Shown: positions 1 through 7,974 of the stretch, in pieces
How positions within the stretch are numbered: position 1 is the first letter of the stretch
How the letters are laid out: the number at the start of each line of letters is the position of its first letter
Source: JAJZEO01 sp964477345
GTDB lineage: Bacteria; Chlamydiota; Chlamydiia; Chlamydiales; 2-12-FULL-49-11
Reading direction: 5' to 3'
DNA length: 57,021 bases
Assembly (NCBI GenBank): GCA_964477345.1
Contig: CAYZDL010000011.1
Span: 1 to 57,021 of the forward strand
The notes under the pieces: generated by a model
What the model saw: the letters and a program-made list of their open reading frames with translations, nothing else
The model's database searches: none
What the model was told of the DNA's origin: nothing
Made by a program: the position numbers and the translations under genes

Positions 1-150
1 GACACCAAAATCTATACCGTGGCCCAGGGCATGGTCACTTATGGTTCATTCATCGTGTCGAAAAACGGCGAGTTGATCTTCACCGCCGAAGACAGCGTCG
101 GTCTGGTCATTCGCGTCTGCCGCGATAAGGTGACGCTGACGCCATCGGTC
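1..150. other. GC-rich window end of foreign composition, possible assembly chimera
   Basis: By hand count about 55% of the first 150 bases are G or C, against roughly a third in the 30 bases that follow and an AT-rich remainder. Plus frame 1 is open from base 1 to a TAA at 172-174 and reads through without any start codon needed, starting DTKIYTVAQGMVTYGSFIVS, with GC-rich third positions typical of a different genome. I do not recognise the product. The composition changes almost exactly where the superoxide dismutase frame stops (149). A contig or amplification chimera is the simplest reading; a recent insertion is the alternative. Confidence 0.55.
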
Positions 151-829
151 ATGTTCCTTGTTTTTCCTTTCTAAGTTCCTTTGCTTTTGATGAGGAGAAT
201 GCATTTTTTGCACGTTCATTGACAACACCCCAGTCGATGTATTCAAATATCGTCTCAACATACTTATTCCGATCGGTCTTAAATTGGCAAAGATAAGCAT
301 GTTCCCATAAATCAACCACTAAAAGGGGGGCTCCAGTGATAAACACCCCAGTAGCATGGTCGGCTACCCATGCGTTATACAAGTATTCTTTATCTGTATC
401 ATAATACAAAATAGCCCAACCGACTCCCCGTTCATTGCATGTCGTTTTAAACTCTTCAGCCCATTTTTCATAAGAACCCCATTGCTGCTTGATTTTTTTT
501 AGAGCAAGGTTACTAGAGGTCATTTTTCCATCACCGCCGAGATTGGAAAAGAAAAGTTCATGGAGCATCATTCCGTCATACTCCCATCCTAACTGACGTT
601 TAATTGCTTGAAAGGTAAAAGTGTTGTCAGGCCCTAAATTTTCTAAGAGCTTATTGAGAAGATTCACTTGAGTAACATACCCCTCATAGAGCTTAAAATG
701 AATCTCCTGGAGCCCCTTATCAATCTTCGGCATCTTGTCAATAAGATGTCCAAAGTCTTTCGCCTTGTATTCGACGGCGAAAAGCGGAAATGTGCAGGCA
801 ACGATTAATGAAACGAACAATTTTTTCAT
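149..829 (-). CDS. Exported Fe/Mn-family superoxide dismutase
   Basis: Should convert superoxide to peroxide and oxygen, probably outside the cytoplasm. The first residues (MKKLFVSLIVACTFPLFA) form a typical signal peptide. The start at 829 is chosen because AGGAGG lies 5 bases upstream; a longer frame to 883 has no such site. The four metal ligands expected of the family are present: His in QEIHFKLYEGYV, His in MLHELFF, and Asp and His in DLWEHAY. The outer-sphere position carries His (ADHATG) where E. coli SodA has Gln, as in the subgroup with a shortened HxxLYEGYV helix, so metal preference cannot be read. It lies 20 bases downstream of an EgtB-like gene and probably shares its transcript. 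The C-terminus abuts the compositional break near 150, so the last residues may be artefactual. Confidence 0.85.
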   Translation of the reverse strand: MKKLFVSLIVACTFPLFAVEYKAKDFGHLIDKMPKIDKGLQEIHFKLYEGYVTQVNLLNKLLENLGPDNTFTFQAIKRQLGWEYDGMMLHELFFSNLGGDGKMTSSNLALKKIKQQWGSYEKWAEEFKTTCNERGVGWAILYYDTDKEYLYNAWVADHATGVFITGAPLLVVDLWEHAYLCQFKTDRNKYVETIFEYIDWGVVNERAKNAFSSSKAKELRKEKQGT

Positions 830-849
830 AGAAACCTCCTTTTTAAAGA

Positions 850-2235
850 CTATATCGATCTGACTAAACGTAGTCCCGTGCAATATTCATCTCGTCCCAT
901 AGAAATTGGTTTTCTCATGGTACGACGGAAATCAGTGCCATCATAGAGACAGCTTCCTCCCCTGACGACTCTTTTGCTTCCTTCTAATCGTCCAGTATAT
1001 TTCCACAAGCCTACATCGGCACTTTGATACCCCGGATAAGGGCAATAAAGGCTCGTGGTCCATTCCCAAACATCCCCAAACATAGCCTTTAGCTTTGAGG
1101 AAATTTTCAAATCATCATCACATAGAGGCTCTGGATGAAAACGGCCTTCAGTAAAGAAATTTCCTTTGTCCGGAGGTAAACTTTCACTGGCAAATTCCCA
1201 CTCAAACTCGCTAGGAAGCCTCGCTTTCGCATATCGTGCAAAGGCATCAGCTTCAAAAAAGGAGATGTGAGAGACAGGTTCATTGAGTCTCAATGGTCTT
1301 AATCCCGAAAGGGTATACTGTTTAATCGTTGAACCTATCTTTTTCCAGAATTTTGGAAGGCTCCTTTTAGTCTTTTTAATCTCTTCCCACCCTTCAGCCA
1401 ACCAAAGCCCCCCCCGCTCATATCCACCCTCTTCGATAAATTGCAAAAACTCTCCATTCGTAACGGGTCTTTGGGCCATTTCAAACGGTTCGATGTATCG
1501 GGTGTGGCGCGGCATTTCCATATCTAGAGCAAACTCTTTTCCATCAGCTCCCACATTGATGAGCCCACCTTCAAAATAAACCCATTTCAATGGTGATAGG
1601 CTAGACCTTCCCTTCGATGACGACTCTTCGATAGAGGATAAATATTCTGCTCGGATCTCACTTTCATAAAAACGGGATTTTATCTGGGTTAATATTTCCT
1701 CTTGGGCATCTTTTTCAAGGTTGATCACAAAAGAAAGAAGATCATCAAACTTTCGCTTTACCTCCTCTTCGAGGATTTCAAAACCTGTTTTAAGGAATTC
1801 TATCAACTCCTCATCGACATAATTTCTGTAGGAAATAAGGGAATCAAGAGAGGGTCTTGAAAACTCCCCATCTGCCTCCAAATCTTCCAGAGAAGAGAAA
1901 AATTGCTCAAATTTTTCATGGAAAGGTCTGTATTTCTTCACAAATGGGCGTAAAAGTAGTTTTTCCATCAGCCAGGTAGGGTGGCCTAGGTGCCATTTAA
2001 TCGATTTAAACTTGCTGAACTTGGGGACAAAATCCTCAACATAGAGTGGTTTGCATATGGCTATTGTTCTCTCCCTAGTCGTAACAAAACGGCCTAAGGG
2101 GGTCTCTTTGTCAATTAGACTAGTGAAGCTCGTTGGAAGGGGGCGATCTTTCATGGGGCAGATCAAATAACAAACCTCTCCGGCATTTTTGAAGTGCTTA
2201 GAGGAGCAGTTTATTTTAGATAGCGTCTTTTTCAT
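850..2235 (-). CDS. EgtB-like DinB_2 plus FGE-sulfatase domain protein, degenerate iron site
   Basis: Two-domain layout of ergothioneine synthase EgtB: an N-terminal DinB-like helical domain (about residues 40-205), then a formylglycine-generating-enzyme-type domain (about 215-461). The hallmark WHLGHP is at residues 81-86 and the C-terminal GDVWEWTTSLYCPYPGY and RVVRGGSC strings are EgtB-like. In known EgtB proteins iron is held by the His of the first motif and two His of an HExxH motif; here the equivalent stretch reads YESEI (about 190-194), so both are gone. I infer it either no longer does oxidative sulfur transfer or has another substrate. No egtD-like methyltransferase is present. The next gene downstream is an exported superoxide dismutase. 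The start is uncertain: no clear ribosome site precedes either 2235 or the Met at 2154. Confidence 0.75.
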   Translation of the reverse strand: MKKTLSKINCSSKHFKNAGEVCYLICPMKDRPLPTSFTSLIDKETPLGRFVTTRERTIAICKPLYVEDFVPKFSKFKSIKWHLGHPTWLMEKLLLRPFVKKYRPFHEKFEQFFSSLEDLEADGEFSRPSLDSLISYRNYVDEELIEFLKTGFEILEEEVKRKFDDLLSFVINLEKDAQEEILTQIKSRFYESEIRAEYLSSIEESSSKGRSSLSPLKWVYFEGGLINVGADGKEFALDMEMPRHTRYIEPFEMAQRPVTNGEFLQFIEEGGYERGGLWLAEGWEEIKKTKRSLPKFWKKIGSTIKQYTLSGLRPLRLNEPVSHISFFEADAFARYAKARLPSEFEWEFASESLPPDKGNFFTEGRFHPEPLCDDDLKISSKLKAMFGDVWEWTTSLYCPYPGYQSADVGLWKYTGRLEGSKRVVRGGSCLYDGTDFRRTMRKPISMGRDEYCTGLRLVRSI

Positions 2236-2361
2236 GGGCCAAGAATATAGTAAGTATTTGATTTATTTGCTACTAAAAACCCCTTAGATCGAATATATTG
2301 CAGCCCTGGCCGATCACTTGCATTAAATTAATATGTATTAGTAATTTATTTAATTTTTTGT

Positions 2362-2367
2362 TATAAT
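2362..2367 (+). promoter_or_regulatory. Candidate -10 box (TATAAT) for the Inc-like gene
   Basis: A perfect TATAAT lies about 18 bases before the ATG at 2386, giving a very short leader that holds the AAGGA ribosome site at 2371-2375. No convincing -35 element is seen, so this is tentative. Confidence 0.35.
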
Positions 2368-2385
2368 ACTAAGGAATTATTATGG

Positions 2386-3723
2386 ATGGTTATGGACGAT
2401 TTAAGCGGACTATCTTCAGAAGGCAACAACCCTTACGCTCTTGTCAATCACGAGATGGGGGATGAGCTATTCCAAAAGCTCCCCTTTTCGACAGAGGAGT
2501 CAAAAGAAGCAGGACCGGTATTTCTAATTGAAGAGAGATCTGCCTCCGAAAGTAGCGATGGGACGCCTTTAGGTGTTTTAGGGCTTGGATTTGGCTGTCT
2601 TTTGAGTGGCTTTTACTACATTTATCACGGCGTCAAACGAATTATATCAGCCGATAAACACTACGATTTTGAAGCTAAGATCGAGTCCTCATTAAGACTA
2701 TGTGCTCTTCCATTAGCGATGACAAATTCTGCTGAAGGCTCGTTGGTGCTTTTCTTAGTCCTTGCTGCGATTTCGTTATCTGCAGTAGTTTTAGGCTCAC
2801 TCGTTCTTTTCATTGAATTTGGATTAGAACTCTACAGGTTCCTTACGATCAAAGTATTGGATGACAAGCTTTCACAGAAAGAGATCGAAAAACTTCTCAA
2901 GCTCTTTGAAATTGATAGAAATAGGGATACCAATGAGCAAATTCGAGAACTCCAGGAGTTCATTTCCCAAAATCTCGAAAAACTAGAAAAGCACCTCTCG
3001 AAAGAACATATAGAAAATCTCCAACGATTTCTCAAACAGTGTACCCAAGAGACTACTAGTACAACAGCAATAGAAAGGCAATTAAGGGCAACGAGAATAT
3101 TCTTAACGGAAGCAAAGATTCAAAAGATCTACACTGATTACCTATCGATTACATCTGATGACAAAAAATTGATAGAGGCCCGCGTTACAGAAGAATTAAA
3201 AACTTCCTATCAACCAGAACAGAAAGATGTTGAAGCGGCAACTAGCGAACATACTGAATTGATGCAGAAAGGGAAGAGGAATATGTTTGCTCGCAGGGTT
3301 GGGAAATTTATGGCAAAAAAACTAGAAGACCATAGATTAGATTATTCTTTATACATAGAAGGCTATGCGATTAAAATTAAACAATTTGAAGAGAAAAGTC
3401 GCCATGTTTATTTCCAATTATTCGAGCAAACAAAGAAAGCAATGAAAATCCATGTTGTCGGAATTATAGCTATTTTGCTTGGAATGGTAATGATGGCTCT
3501 CTCCTATTTAGGTGCTCCCATGGCCCCTATTGCAAGCCTGGGTGTGTTAGGGATGACTCTGCAGACAGCAAGAACCCTTGCTCCAAAATCTTACTTGGAT
3601 CAGGAAGGAAGTCAATTTTCATTAGAGCCGCAAAAAGATACGATTCTAGGCTGGGTAGGACTCAAAAAGAAACATTTTGAATGGATAGAGATGGAATCTT
3701 TCTCTACCCCGGCTAGTTTATAA
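2386..3723 (+). CDS. Inc-like membrane protein with coiled coil, function unknown
   Basis: Not recognised as a known family. The 445-residue chain has a polar N-terminus, a hydrophobic hairpin-like pair (about residues 61-82 and 118-148), a long charged, strongly helical middle (about 150-350) rich in Glu, Lys and Leu, and a second hydrophobic pair near residues 360-400 (IHVVGIIAILLGMVMMALSYL and what follows). Bilobed hydrophobic segments next to coiled-coil stretches are typical of chlamydial inclusion-membrane (Inc) and type III secreted proteins, so I infer a host-interface role. No enzymatic motif is visible. ATG at 2386 is favoured by AAGGA at good distance; an in-frame ATG at 2392 is the alternative. 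A perfect TATAAT lies just upstream, and it is followed by a PAP2 phosphatase on the same strand. Confidence 0.55.
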   Translation: MVMDDLSGLSSEGNNPYALVNHEMGDELFQKLPFSTEESKEAGPVFLIEERSASESSDGTPLGVLGLGFGCLLSGFYYIYHGVKRIISADKHYDFEAKIESSLRLCALPLAMTNSAEGSLVLFLVLAAISLSAVVLGSLVLFIEFGLELYRFLTIKVLDDKLSQKEIEKLLKLFEIDRNRDTNEQIRELQEFISQNLEKLEKHLSKEHIENLQRFLKQCTQETTSTTAIERQLRATRIFLTEAKIQKIYTDYLSITSDDKKLIEARVTEELKTSYQPEQKDVEAATSEHTELMQKGKRNMFARRVGKFMAKKLEDHRLDYSLYIEGYAIKIKQFEEKSRHVYFQLFEQTKKAMKIHVVGIIAILLGMVMMALSYLGAPMAPIASLGVLGMTLQTARTLAPKSYLDQEGSQFSLEPQKDTILGWVGLKKKHFEWIEMESFSTPASL

Positions 3724-3782
3724 CTAGGTTTTTTCTCTAATCCACTTGTCGATAAAGATCGAGATGCATAAAATTACCTCTT

Positions 3783-4388
3783 ATGCATTTGTTCCTCATT
3801 TTGATCATGTCCTTTGTTTCTTTTGTATGGTTTGACGTTCCTGTGGCTTACATCTGTGATGAGTATTCCCTTCTAAAACCAATTTGCCGCTCCTATACAT
3901 GGGTATCACTCCCCCTCTTGCATCTTTTTACCTCTTGTGGTGGGTTTCTTTTATCTCGCTTTGCTGAGCGTCTAAAGGATTTTTCGTACATTTTGTTTCA
4001 ATACGCCCTTTCTATCGGGTTCATTATGTTTGTTTGTGGGATCCTTAAGCTGGTCGTCGCAAGGGCAAGACCCCTCCTACTTCTTGAAAAAGGGGTCTCT
4101 GGGTTTTCATTTGGCAATTTAGATAATAGTTTCCGATCCTTTCCTTCAAGTCACACCGCTGTTGCCGTATCGTTAATGATTCTGGTTACTCTTAAATTTG
4201 GAGATAGATGGAAATGGCCGATGATTGGGTTTATCTTCCTGATTGGACTCTCTAGAATGATTCTACAAAAGCATTTTGTCAGCGATCTTTTAGTGGGAGC
4301 TCTTATTGGTGTTGGAGTTACAAGGATCGTGATCTTCTTATCAAAAAAATATGAAAGCATTCTCTATCAGATGCTTGAGGTGATTTAA
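3783..4388 (+). CDS. PAP2-superfamily membrane phosphatase
   Basis: Integral membrane phosphatase of the type 2 phosphatidic acid phosphatase family, acting on lipid phosphates or pyrophosphates at the outer face of the inner membrane. All three family motifs can be read in order: K-x6-RP (KLVVARARP), PSSH in place of PSGH (FPSSHTAVAVS), and SR-x5-H-x3-D (SRMILQKHFVSD). Five or six hydrophobic segments surround them over 201 residues, a normal length. Substrate (phosphatidate, phosphatidylglycerophosphate or undecaprenyl pyrophosphate) cannot be told from sequence. The stop overlaps the ATG of the following nitroreductase gene (ATGA-type), so the two are probably translated together. No strong ribosome site is seen at the start. 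Confidence 0.88.
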   Translation: MHLFLILIMSFVSFVWFDVPVAYICDEYSLLKPICRSYTWVSLPLLHLFTSCGGFLLSRFAERLKDFSYILFQYALSIGFIMFVCGILKLVVARARPLLLLEKGVSGFSFGNLDNSFRSFPSSHTAVAVSLMILVTLKFGDRWKWPMIGFIFLIGLSRMILQKHFVSDLLVGALIGVGVTRIVIFLSKKYESILYQMLEVI

Positions 4389-5005
4389 TGAACGATTGTG
4401 TCAACGAAGACGAAATCAAGATTGCAAGAAACATCCAATATGATATCGATTCGATTTTCGTTAGGCGCTGGTCTCCGAGAGCCTTTACGGGGCAAGGAGT
4501 TAAACATACTGATTTTTTAGCAATTGTAGAGGCTGGAAGGCTTGCCCCCTCTTCTTCAAATGGTCAACCATGGCGATTTATCTATGCCCATAGAGATACA
4601 GAAGATTGGCCCCACCTCTTTGAGTTGTTAGTGCCGGCAAATCAGGAATGGGCTAAAAATGCGGCTCTCATTCTTCTAATAGTCTCTAAAAAGTTCGATG
4701 ATCAAGGACGCGAGTCAGGAACACAATCGTTCGATACAGGTGCTGCTTGGGGCTATATGGCGCTTGAAGCGTCTCGAAGAGGTACCCCATTACATGGAAT
4801 GGGTGGCTTTGATCACGAAAAAGCACGGATAAATTTTACACTTGGTGATCAATACAAAGTTGAAGCTATGACGGCTCTTGGAATTCCTGGAAATCTAGAG
4901 GGTTTAAGTGAGAAAAATAGGAGTCGAGAGAAGTCTAATTCTCGAAAGCCAATTGAGGAAATTTCTATAAAAGCAAATCGGGCAAGCGATTTGCTTGCCC
5001 GATAG
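4388..5005 (+). CDS. Nitroreductase-family FMN oxidoreductase
   Basis: A 205-residue flavin-dependent NAD(P)H oxidoreductase of the nitroreductase fold. The N-terminal phosphate-binding stretch RRWSPRAF and the flavin-contacting RLAPSSSNGQPWRFIYA are characteristic, as is the mid-protein DTGAAWGYMALEASRRG and the late GIPGNLEGL. The electron acceptor in the cell is unknown; such enzymes reduce quinones, nitro compounds or enoates. Start ATG overlaps the PAP2 stop. Its last nine codons lie inside a perfect 11-base-pair inverted repeat (4977-5003) that appears to be the terminator of the converging histone gene, so the gene end is under double constraint. Confidence 0.85.
   Translation: MNDCVNEDEIKIARNIQYDIDSIFVRRWSPRAFTGQGVKHTDFLAIVEAGRLAPSSSNGQPWRFIYAHRDTEDWPHLFELLVPANQEWAKNAALILLIVSKKFDDQGRESGTQSFDTGAAWGYMALEASRRGTPLHGMGGFDHEKARINFTLGDQYKVEAMTALGIPGNLEGLSEKNRSREKSNSRKPIEEISIKANRASDLLAR
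4977..5003 (-). terminator. Perfect hairpin between convergent nitroreductase and Hc2 genes
   Basis: Two 11-base arms (ATCGGGCAAGC and GCTTGCCCGAT) are exact complements around a 5-base loop. Read on the minus strand the stem is followed by TTGCTTTTA, fitting a rho-independent terminator for the histone gene ending at 5031. On the plus strand no T-run follows. It lies inside the 3' end of the nitroreductase reading frame. Confidence 0.7.
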
Positions 5006-5030
5006 ACCTAAATCGTTAAAAGAAAGTTGT

Positions 5031-5504
5031 TTATTTTCTTTTAGCGGCGGTTCTGCGAGAAGATCTTCTAGCAGTTCTGCGTTTTGCAGTTTTTTTTGGA
5101 GCTGCTTTTTTTGCAGTCTTGCGAGTTTTTCTCTTAGATGTTCGCTTTTTAGCTGTAGTCTTTCTAGCTTTTTTAGCTGTAGTTTTTCGAGCTTTTTTAG
5201 CTGTAGTCTTTTTAGCTTTTCTAGCAGAAGTTTTACGTTTTGCTTTTCGTGCTGTTGACTTTCTCTTCGCAGTTTTTTTACGTTTTGCGACTGTCTTATG
5301 TTTCTTTGTAGAAGCACGCTTTGCAGTCTTACGTTTTGTTGTTTTTCGTTTGGCTGTAGATTTTCTTCGTACAGTCTTTTTAGCTGCTGCAGGTTTTCTG
5401 CTAGCAGACTTTCTTTTTTTTCTTCGTTTAACAGGACTTGCATGATGTTCAGCATCCATATGTGCTGCTACAGTCTTTTTTGTCCTTTTTCTTTTGGCCG
5501 GCAT
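5031..5504 (-). CDS. hctB: Histone H1-like DNA-condensing protein Hc2
   Basis: A 157-residue protein made almost wholly of Lys, Arg, Ala and Thr, with tandem short repeats of the KARKTTAKK kind in its C-terminal half. This is the signature of chlamydial Hc2, which binds DNA and RNA and compacts the chromosome as reticulate bodies turn into elementary bodies. The short N-terminus (MPAKRKRTKKTVAAH, then a few acidic and His residues) is the only non-repetitive part. I start at ATG 5504 because GGGAG lies at good distance; a GTG two codons upstream is also open. The gene stands alone on the minus strand between a convergent nitroreductase and a long AT-rich leader region. I see no clear sigma-28-type promoter. 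Confidence 0.88.
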   Translation of the reverse strand: MPAKRKRTKKTVAAHMDAEHHASPVKRRKKRKSASRKPAAAKKTVRRKSTAKRKTTKRKTAKRASTKKHKTVAKRKKTAKRKSTARKAKRKTSARKAKKTTAKKARKTTAKKARKTTAKKRTSKRKTRKTAKKAAPKKTAKRRTARRSSRRTAAKRK

Positions 5505-5964
5505 ATCCACTCCCGTTCTGAGTTACCACGTCTAAAGAAACCAGGAAAGTTCTATGTTAATCCATGACTTCCTTAATTCGAAATATACAAATATTAAAAT
5601 AAATTAGTAAAAAAAATTACATTTCCAAATTAAACGTAATTATACAAACAAAAGAAATCAAATTTACAGATATCTGTGGAGCCGTTTTTTAAATGTAAAA
5701 AAAATATTAAATATTTTTACACTTTGTTCTTAAAAAACCAAAAACTTGATAATTAACACTTTCTAAACAATACCAAACTTACGCAAGCCGCTGTATATTA
5801 GTAGGTTCCAAGCAATTTGCAAACAATTCACATAAAAAAACAACACTTAAATAATTAACTTTAAGTGATTAATGAGTCATTTTATGCGAACTAAAAATTG
5901 AAAAAGTAGCAAAGAAAAAGTAAAATCGTATAACATTTGCACTTTCATTATTTGAGGATGTTTT
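5505..5964. other. AT-rich divergent intergenic region
   Basis: This 460-base spacer separates the divergently transcribed hctB and glutaredoxin genes and holds no open frame of note. It contains long A and T runs, an AT palindrome at 5695-5720 with arms based on GTAAAAA and TTTTTAC, and an 8-base inverted repeat at 5844-5867 (CACTTAAA and TTTAAGTG). TTTGAGGATG just before 5965 supplies the ribosome site for the glutaredoxin. Size and composition suit a regulatory region bent or bound by nucleoid proteins, but no defined promoter could be named. Confidence 0.5.
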
Positions 5965-6345
5965 ATGAACTTGTTTTCCGTTGTTACTCTCGCAGCTATT
6001 GTCAGTTTGAATTGTCTTTTTTCCGAGGGAAATGCAGCTCAAGTAAACACGATTTCAAATTTTGAAAAAATTGCGATCACTGACAAAAAAGGAAAAGAAA
6101 AAATAAGCTCAATAATTCTTTATATCAAACCAACGTGTCCCTATTGCCAAAAAGTATTGTCTGTATTGCAGCAATTAGGAAAAGAAGTTGAAATTCGAGA
6201 TATATCCCGAGATGAGCAGTCCAAAAGTGAGTTGATCCAGATTGGAGGAAAAAAGCAGGTCCCCTGCATAGTCATTGATGGAAAAGCCAAGTATGAGTCG
6301 GTCGACATCATCCAATGGTTAATCCAAAACAAAGATCTCTATTAA
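5965..6345 (+). CDS. Exported glutaredoxin-like thiol oxidoreductase
   Basis: 126 residues: a signal-peptide-like N-terminus (about 1-25, MNLFSVVTLAAIVSLNCLFS) followed by a compact glutaredoxin domain. The redox motif CPYC sits in IKPTCPYCQKVL, the cis-Pro loop in KKQVPCIVIDG, and the C-terminal helix begins at SVDIIQWL. Ordinary bacterial glutaredoxins are cytosolic and use glutathione, so an exported one suggests disulfide exchange in the periplasm, where chlamydial envelope proteins are held by disulfides. That role is inference. A Cys near the signal-peptide end (LNCLFSEG) could be a lipidation site, but the lipobox is poor. GAGGATG precedes the start. Confidence 0.75.
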   Translation: MNLFSVVTLAAIVSLNCLFSEGNAAQVNTISNFEKIAITDKKGKEKISSIILYIKPTCPYCQKVLSVLQQLGKEVEIRDISRDEQSKSELIQIGGKKQVPCIVIDGKAKYESVDIIQWLIQNKDLY

Positions 6346-6348
6346 GAA

Positions 6349-6380
6349 TCTACCTAGCTAATTTTCGATCAATAGGTAGA
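6349..6380. repeat. 8-base inverted repeat after the glutaredoxin gene
   Basis: Arms TCTACCTA and TAGGTAGA are exact complements 16 bases apart, 4 bases after the stop codon. A T-rich tract (TTTCTTTCTTTT) follows about 18 bases later, so this may be a weak terminator. Confidence 0.35.
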
Positions 6381-6449
6381 GTGACTTAAGGAATTTCTTT
6401 CTTTTAATTCAATTATTCATATCCATAAAAACAGAAAAAGGAGCCGATT

Positions 6450-7880
6450 TTGGAACTTGAACGAACAGGCAATAAACCAAAGCGCGTAATTAGTACATTT
6501 GTCCTGGTGATGTTAAACGTATCGATTATGGCAAGCTTAAGAAATCTTCCTTTAGTAGCCGAGTATGGGTATAGCGCAATCTTCTATTTTTTCGTTGTGG
6601 GGATCTGTTTTCTTGTTCCTTCTGCATTGGTTTCAGCAGAACTAGCCACTGGTTGGTCAAAGTCTGGTGGGATCTATATATGGGTGCGTGAAGCCTTTGG
6701 GGACACTTGGGGCTTTTTCGCAATATGGGTACAATGGGTGCACAATGTGACTTGGTACCCGGCAATTTTAGCTTTCGTGGCAACAACTCTAGGATACGTT
6801 TTCTACCCGCCTCTCGCTACCAATAAATACTTTGTAATGTCAGTTGTCCTCGTCGGTTTTTGGGGAATGACTATTCTTAACTTTTTGGGAATTAAGACAT
6901 CGAGCCTATTTAGTACTATCGGAGTAATTTCAGGAACACTCGTCCCAGGACTAATGCTTATCATTATGGGTTTTACTTGGCTTGTCGCGGGTTACCCATC
7001 TCACATTCACTTTGATGTTGCAGGTCTTACTCCTGATTTAACTCGATTAGATAATATTGTCTTTCTTGGGGGGTTGTTTTTGGCATTTGCCGGGCTTGAG
7101 GTTTCTTCCGGATATGCAGGTGAGGTTAAAAACCCACAAAAGAATTACCCAAGGGCAATTATATTAGCCGCAATTATCACCTTCTTCTTATTCATGCTCG
7201 GAGCACTTGCAATCGGAATTGTGATTCCAAAGTCAGATATTAGCCTAGTTTCAGGGTTAATGGCAGCATTAACGATTTTTCTCGAAAACTTTCACATGTC
7301 ATGGATACTCCCCGTTTTGGGTGTTCTCCTTGTATATGGTGCTGTTGCAGAGGTCAATTCATGGATTATTGGTCCCGTTAAGGCTCTCTACACGACTACG
7401 GTCCACGGAAACCTACCTCCCATTTTTCAAGTGACTAATAAAAAAGGGGTTCCTACTAACTTATTGATCTTTCAAGGAATCATCGTCACAATCTCTTCGC
7501 TAGTATTTCTCACCATGCCTAATTTAAGCAGTTCTTACTGGATCTTAAGTGCTTTGTCGACACAAATTTATCTTGTCATGTACATTATGATGTTTCTGGC
7601 CGCTATTCGATTGAGATATTCAAAGCCAGATGTTCCAAGAGCTTATCAAATCCCTCACCCTCATAAAGGAATGTGGGTTGTCGCTTCTCTAGGAATTTTC
7701 TCTTCTCTCTTTGCTATTTTTCTCGTCTTTATACCTCCTGCACAAATTAATGTCGGCTCGGTCGTTTTCTATGAGTCATTCCTGATTATAGGGCTTGTTG
7801 TAATGATCTCTATACCTTTGATCATTTCAGCATTTAAAAAGCCTCGCTGGGATCTATCGAGCCGCTCATCAGATGATTAA
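6450..7880 (+). CDS. APC-family amino acid permease, glutamate/GABA-antiporter-like
   Basis: A 476-residue inner-membrane transporter with about 12 hydrophobic segments. The family's first-helix region (LNVSIMASLRNLPL), the GGIYIWVREAFG loop after helix 2, and the AFAGLEVSSGYAGEVKNPQKNYPRA stretch in the middle place it in the amino acid-polyamine-organocation superfamily near GadC-type antiporters. The exact substrate is not readable. I accept the TTG at 6450 as start because AAGGAG lies 6 bases before it; the next ATG would remove the first conserved helix. An obligate intracellular chlamydia would use such a carrier to take amino acids from the host or to exchange glutamate. It stands upstream of an M20 peptidase on the same strand. 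Confidence 0.83.
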   Translation: MELERTGNKPKRVISTFVLVMLNVSIMASLRNLPLVAEYGYSAIFYFFVVGICFLVPSALVSAELATGWSKSGGIYIWVREAFGDTWGFFAIWVQWVHNVTWYPAILAFVATTLGYVFYPPLATNKYFVMSVVLVGFWGMTILNFLGIKTSSLFSTIGVISGTLVPGLMLIIMGFTWLVAGYPSHIHFDVAGLTPDLTRLDNIVFLGGLFLAFAGLEVSSGYAGEVKNPQKNYPRAIILAAIITFFLFMLGALAIGIVIPKSDISLVSGLMAALTIFLENFHMSWILPVLGVLLVYGAVAEVNSWIIGPVKALYTTTVHGNLPPIFQVTNKKGVPTNLLIFQGIIVTISSLVFLTMPNLSSSYWILSALSTQIYLVMYIMMFLAAIRLRYSKPDVPRAYQIPHPHKGMWVVASLGIFSSLFAIFLVFIPPAQINVGSVVFYESFLIIGLVVMISIPLIISAFKKPRWDLSSRSSDD

Positions 7881-7974
7881 TTCAGTTTGAGGATGATAAA
7901 ATTCTTGCAATAATTTCATAGGTTGGATAACATTTCTTTAAATTTCCTTCATGAATTATTGAGAAAAGTACCTT

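Noticed and set aside
46..315. Minus-strand 89-residue frame crossing the compositional break.
   Set aside because: It spans foreign-looking DNA and the antisense overlap with the SOD coding frame, has no family resemblance and no ribosome site.
4904..5567. Several long frames overlapping hctB on both strands, Leu/Glu-rich or Ser/Phe-rich.
   Set aside because: They are other-frame readings of the simple Lys/Ala/Arg repeats of the Hc2 gene; only the Hc2 frame has the known product and ribosome site.
5695..5867. Inverted repeats in the AT-rich hctB/glutaredoxin spacer as defined operators.
   Set aside because: In sequence this rich in A and T such short palindromes are expected by chance; noted only in the region description.
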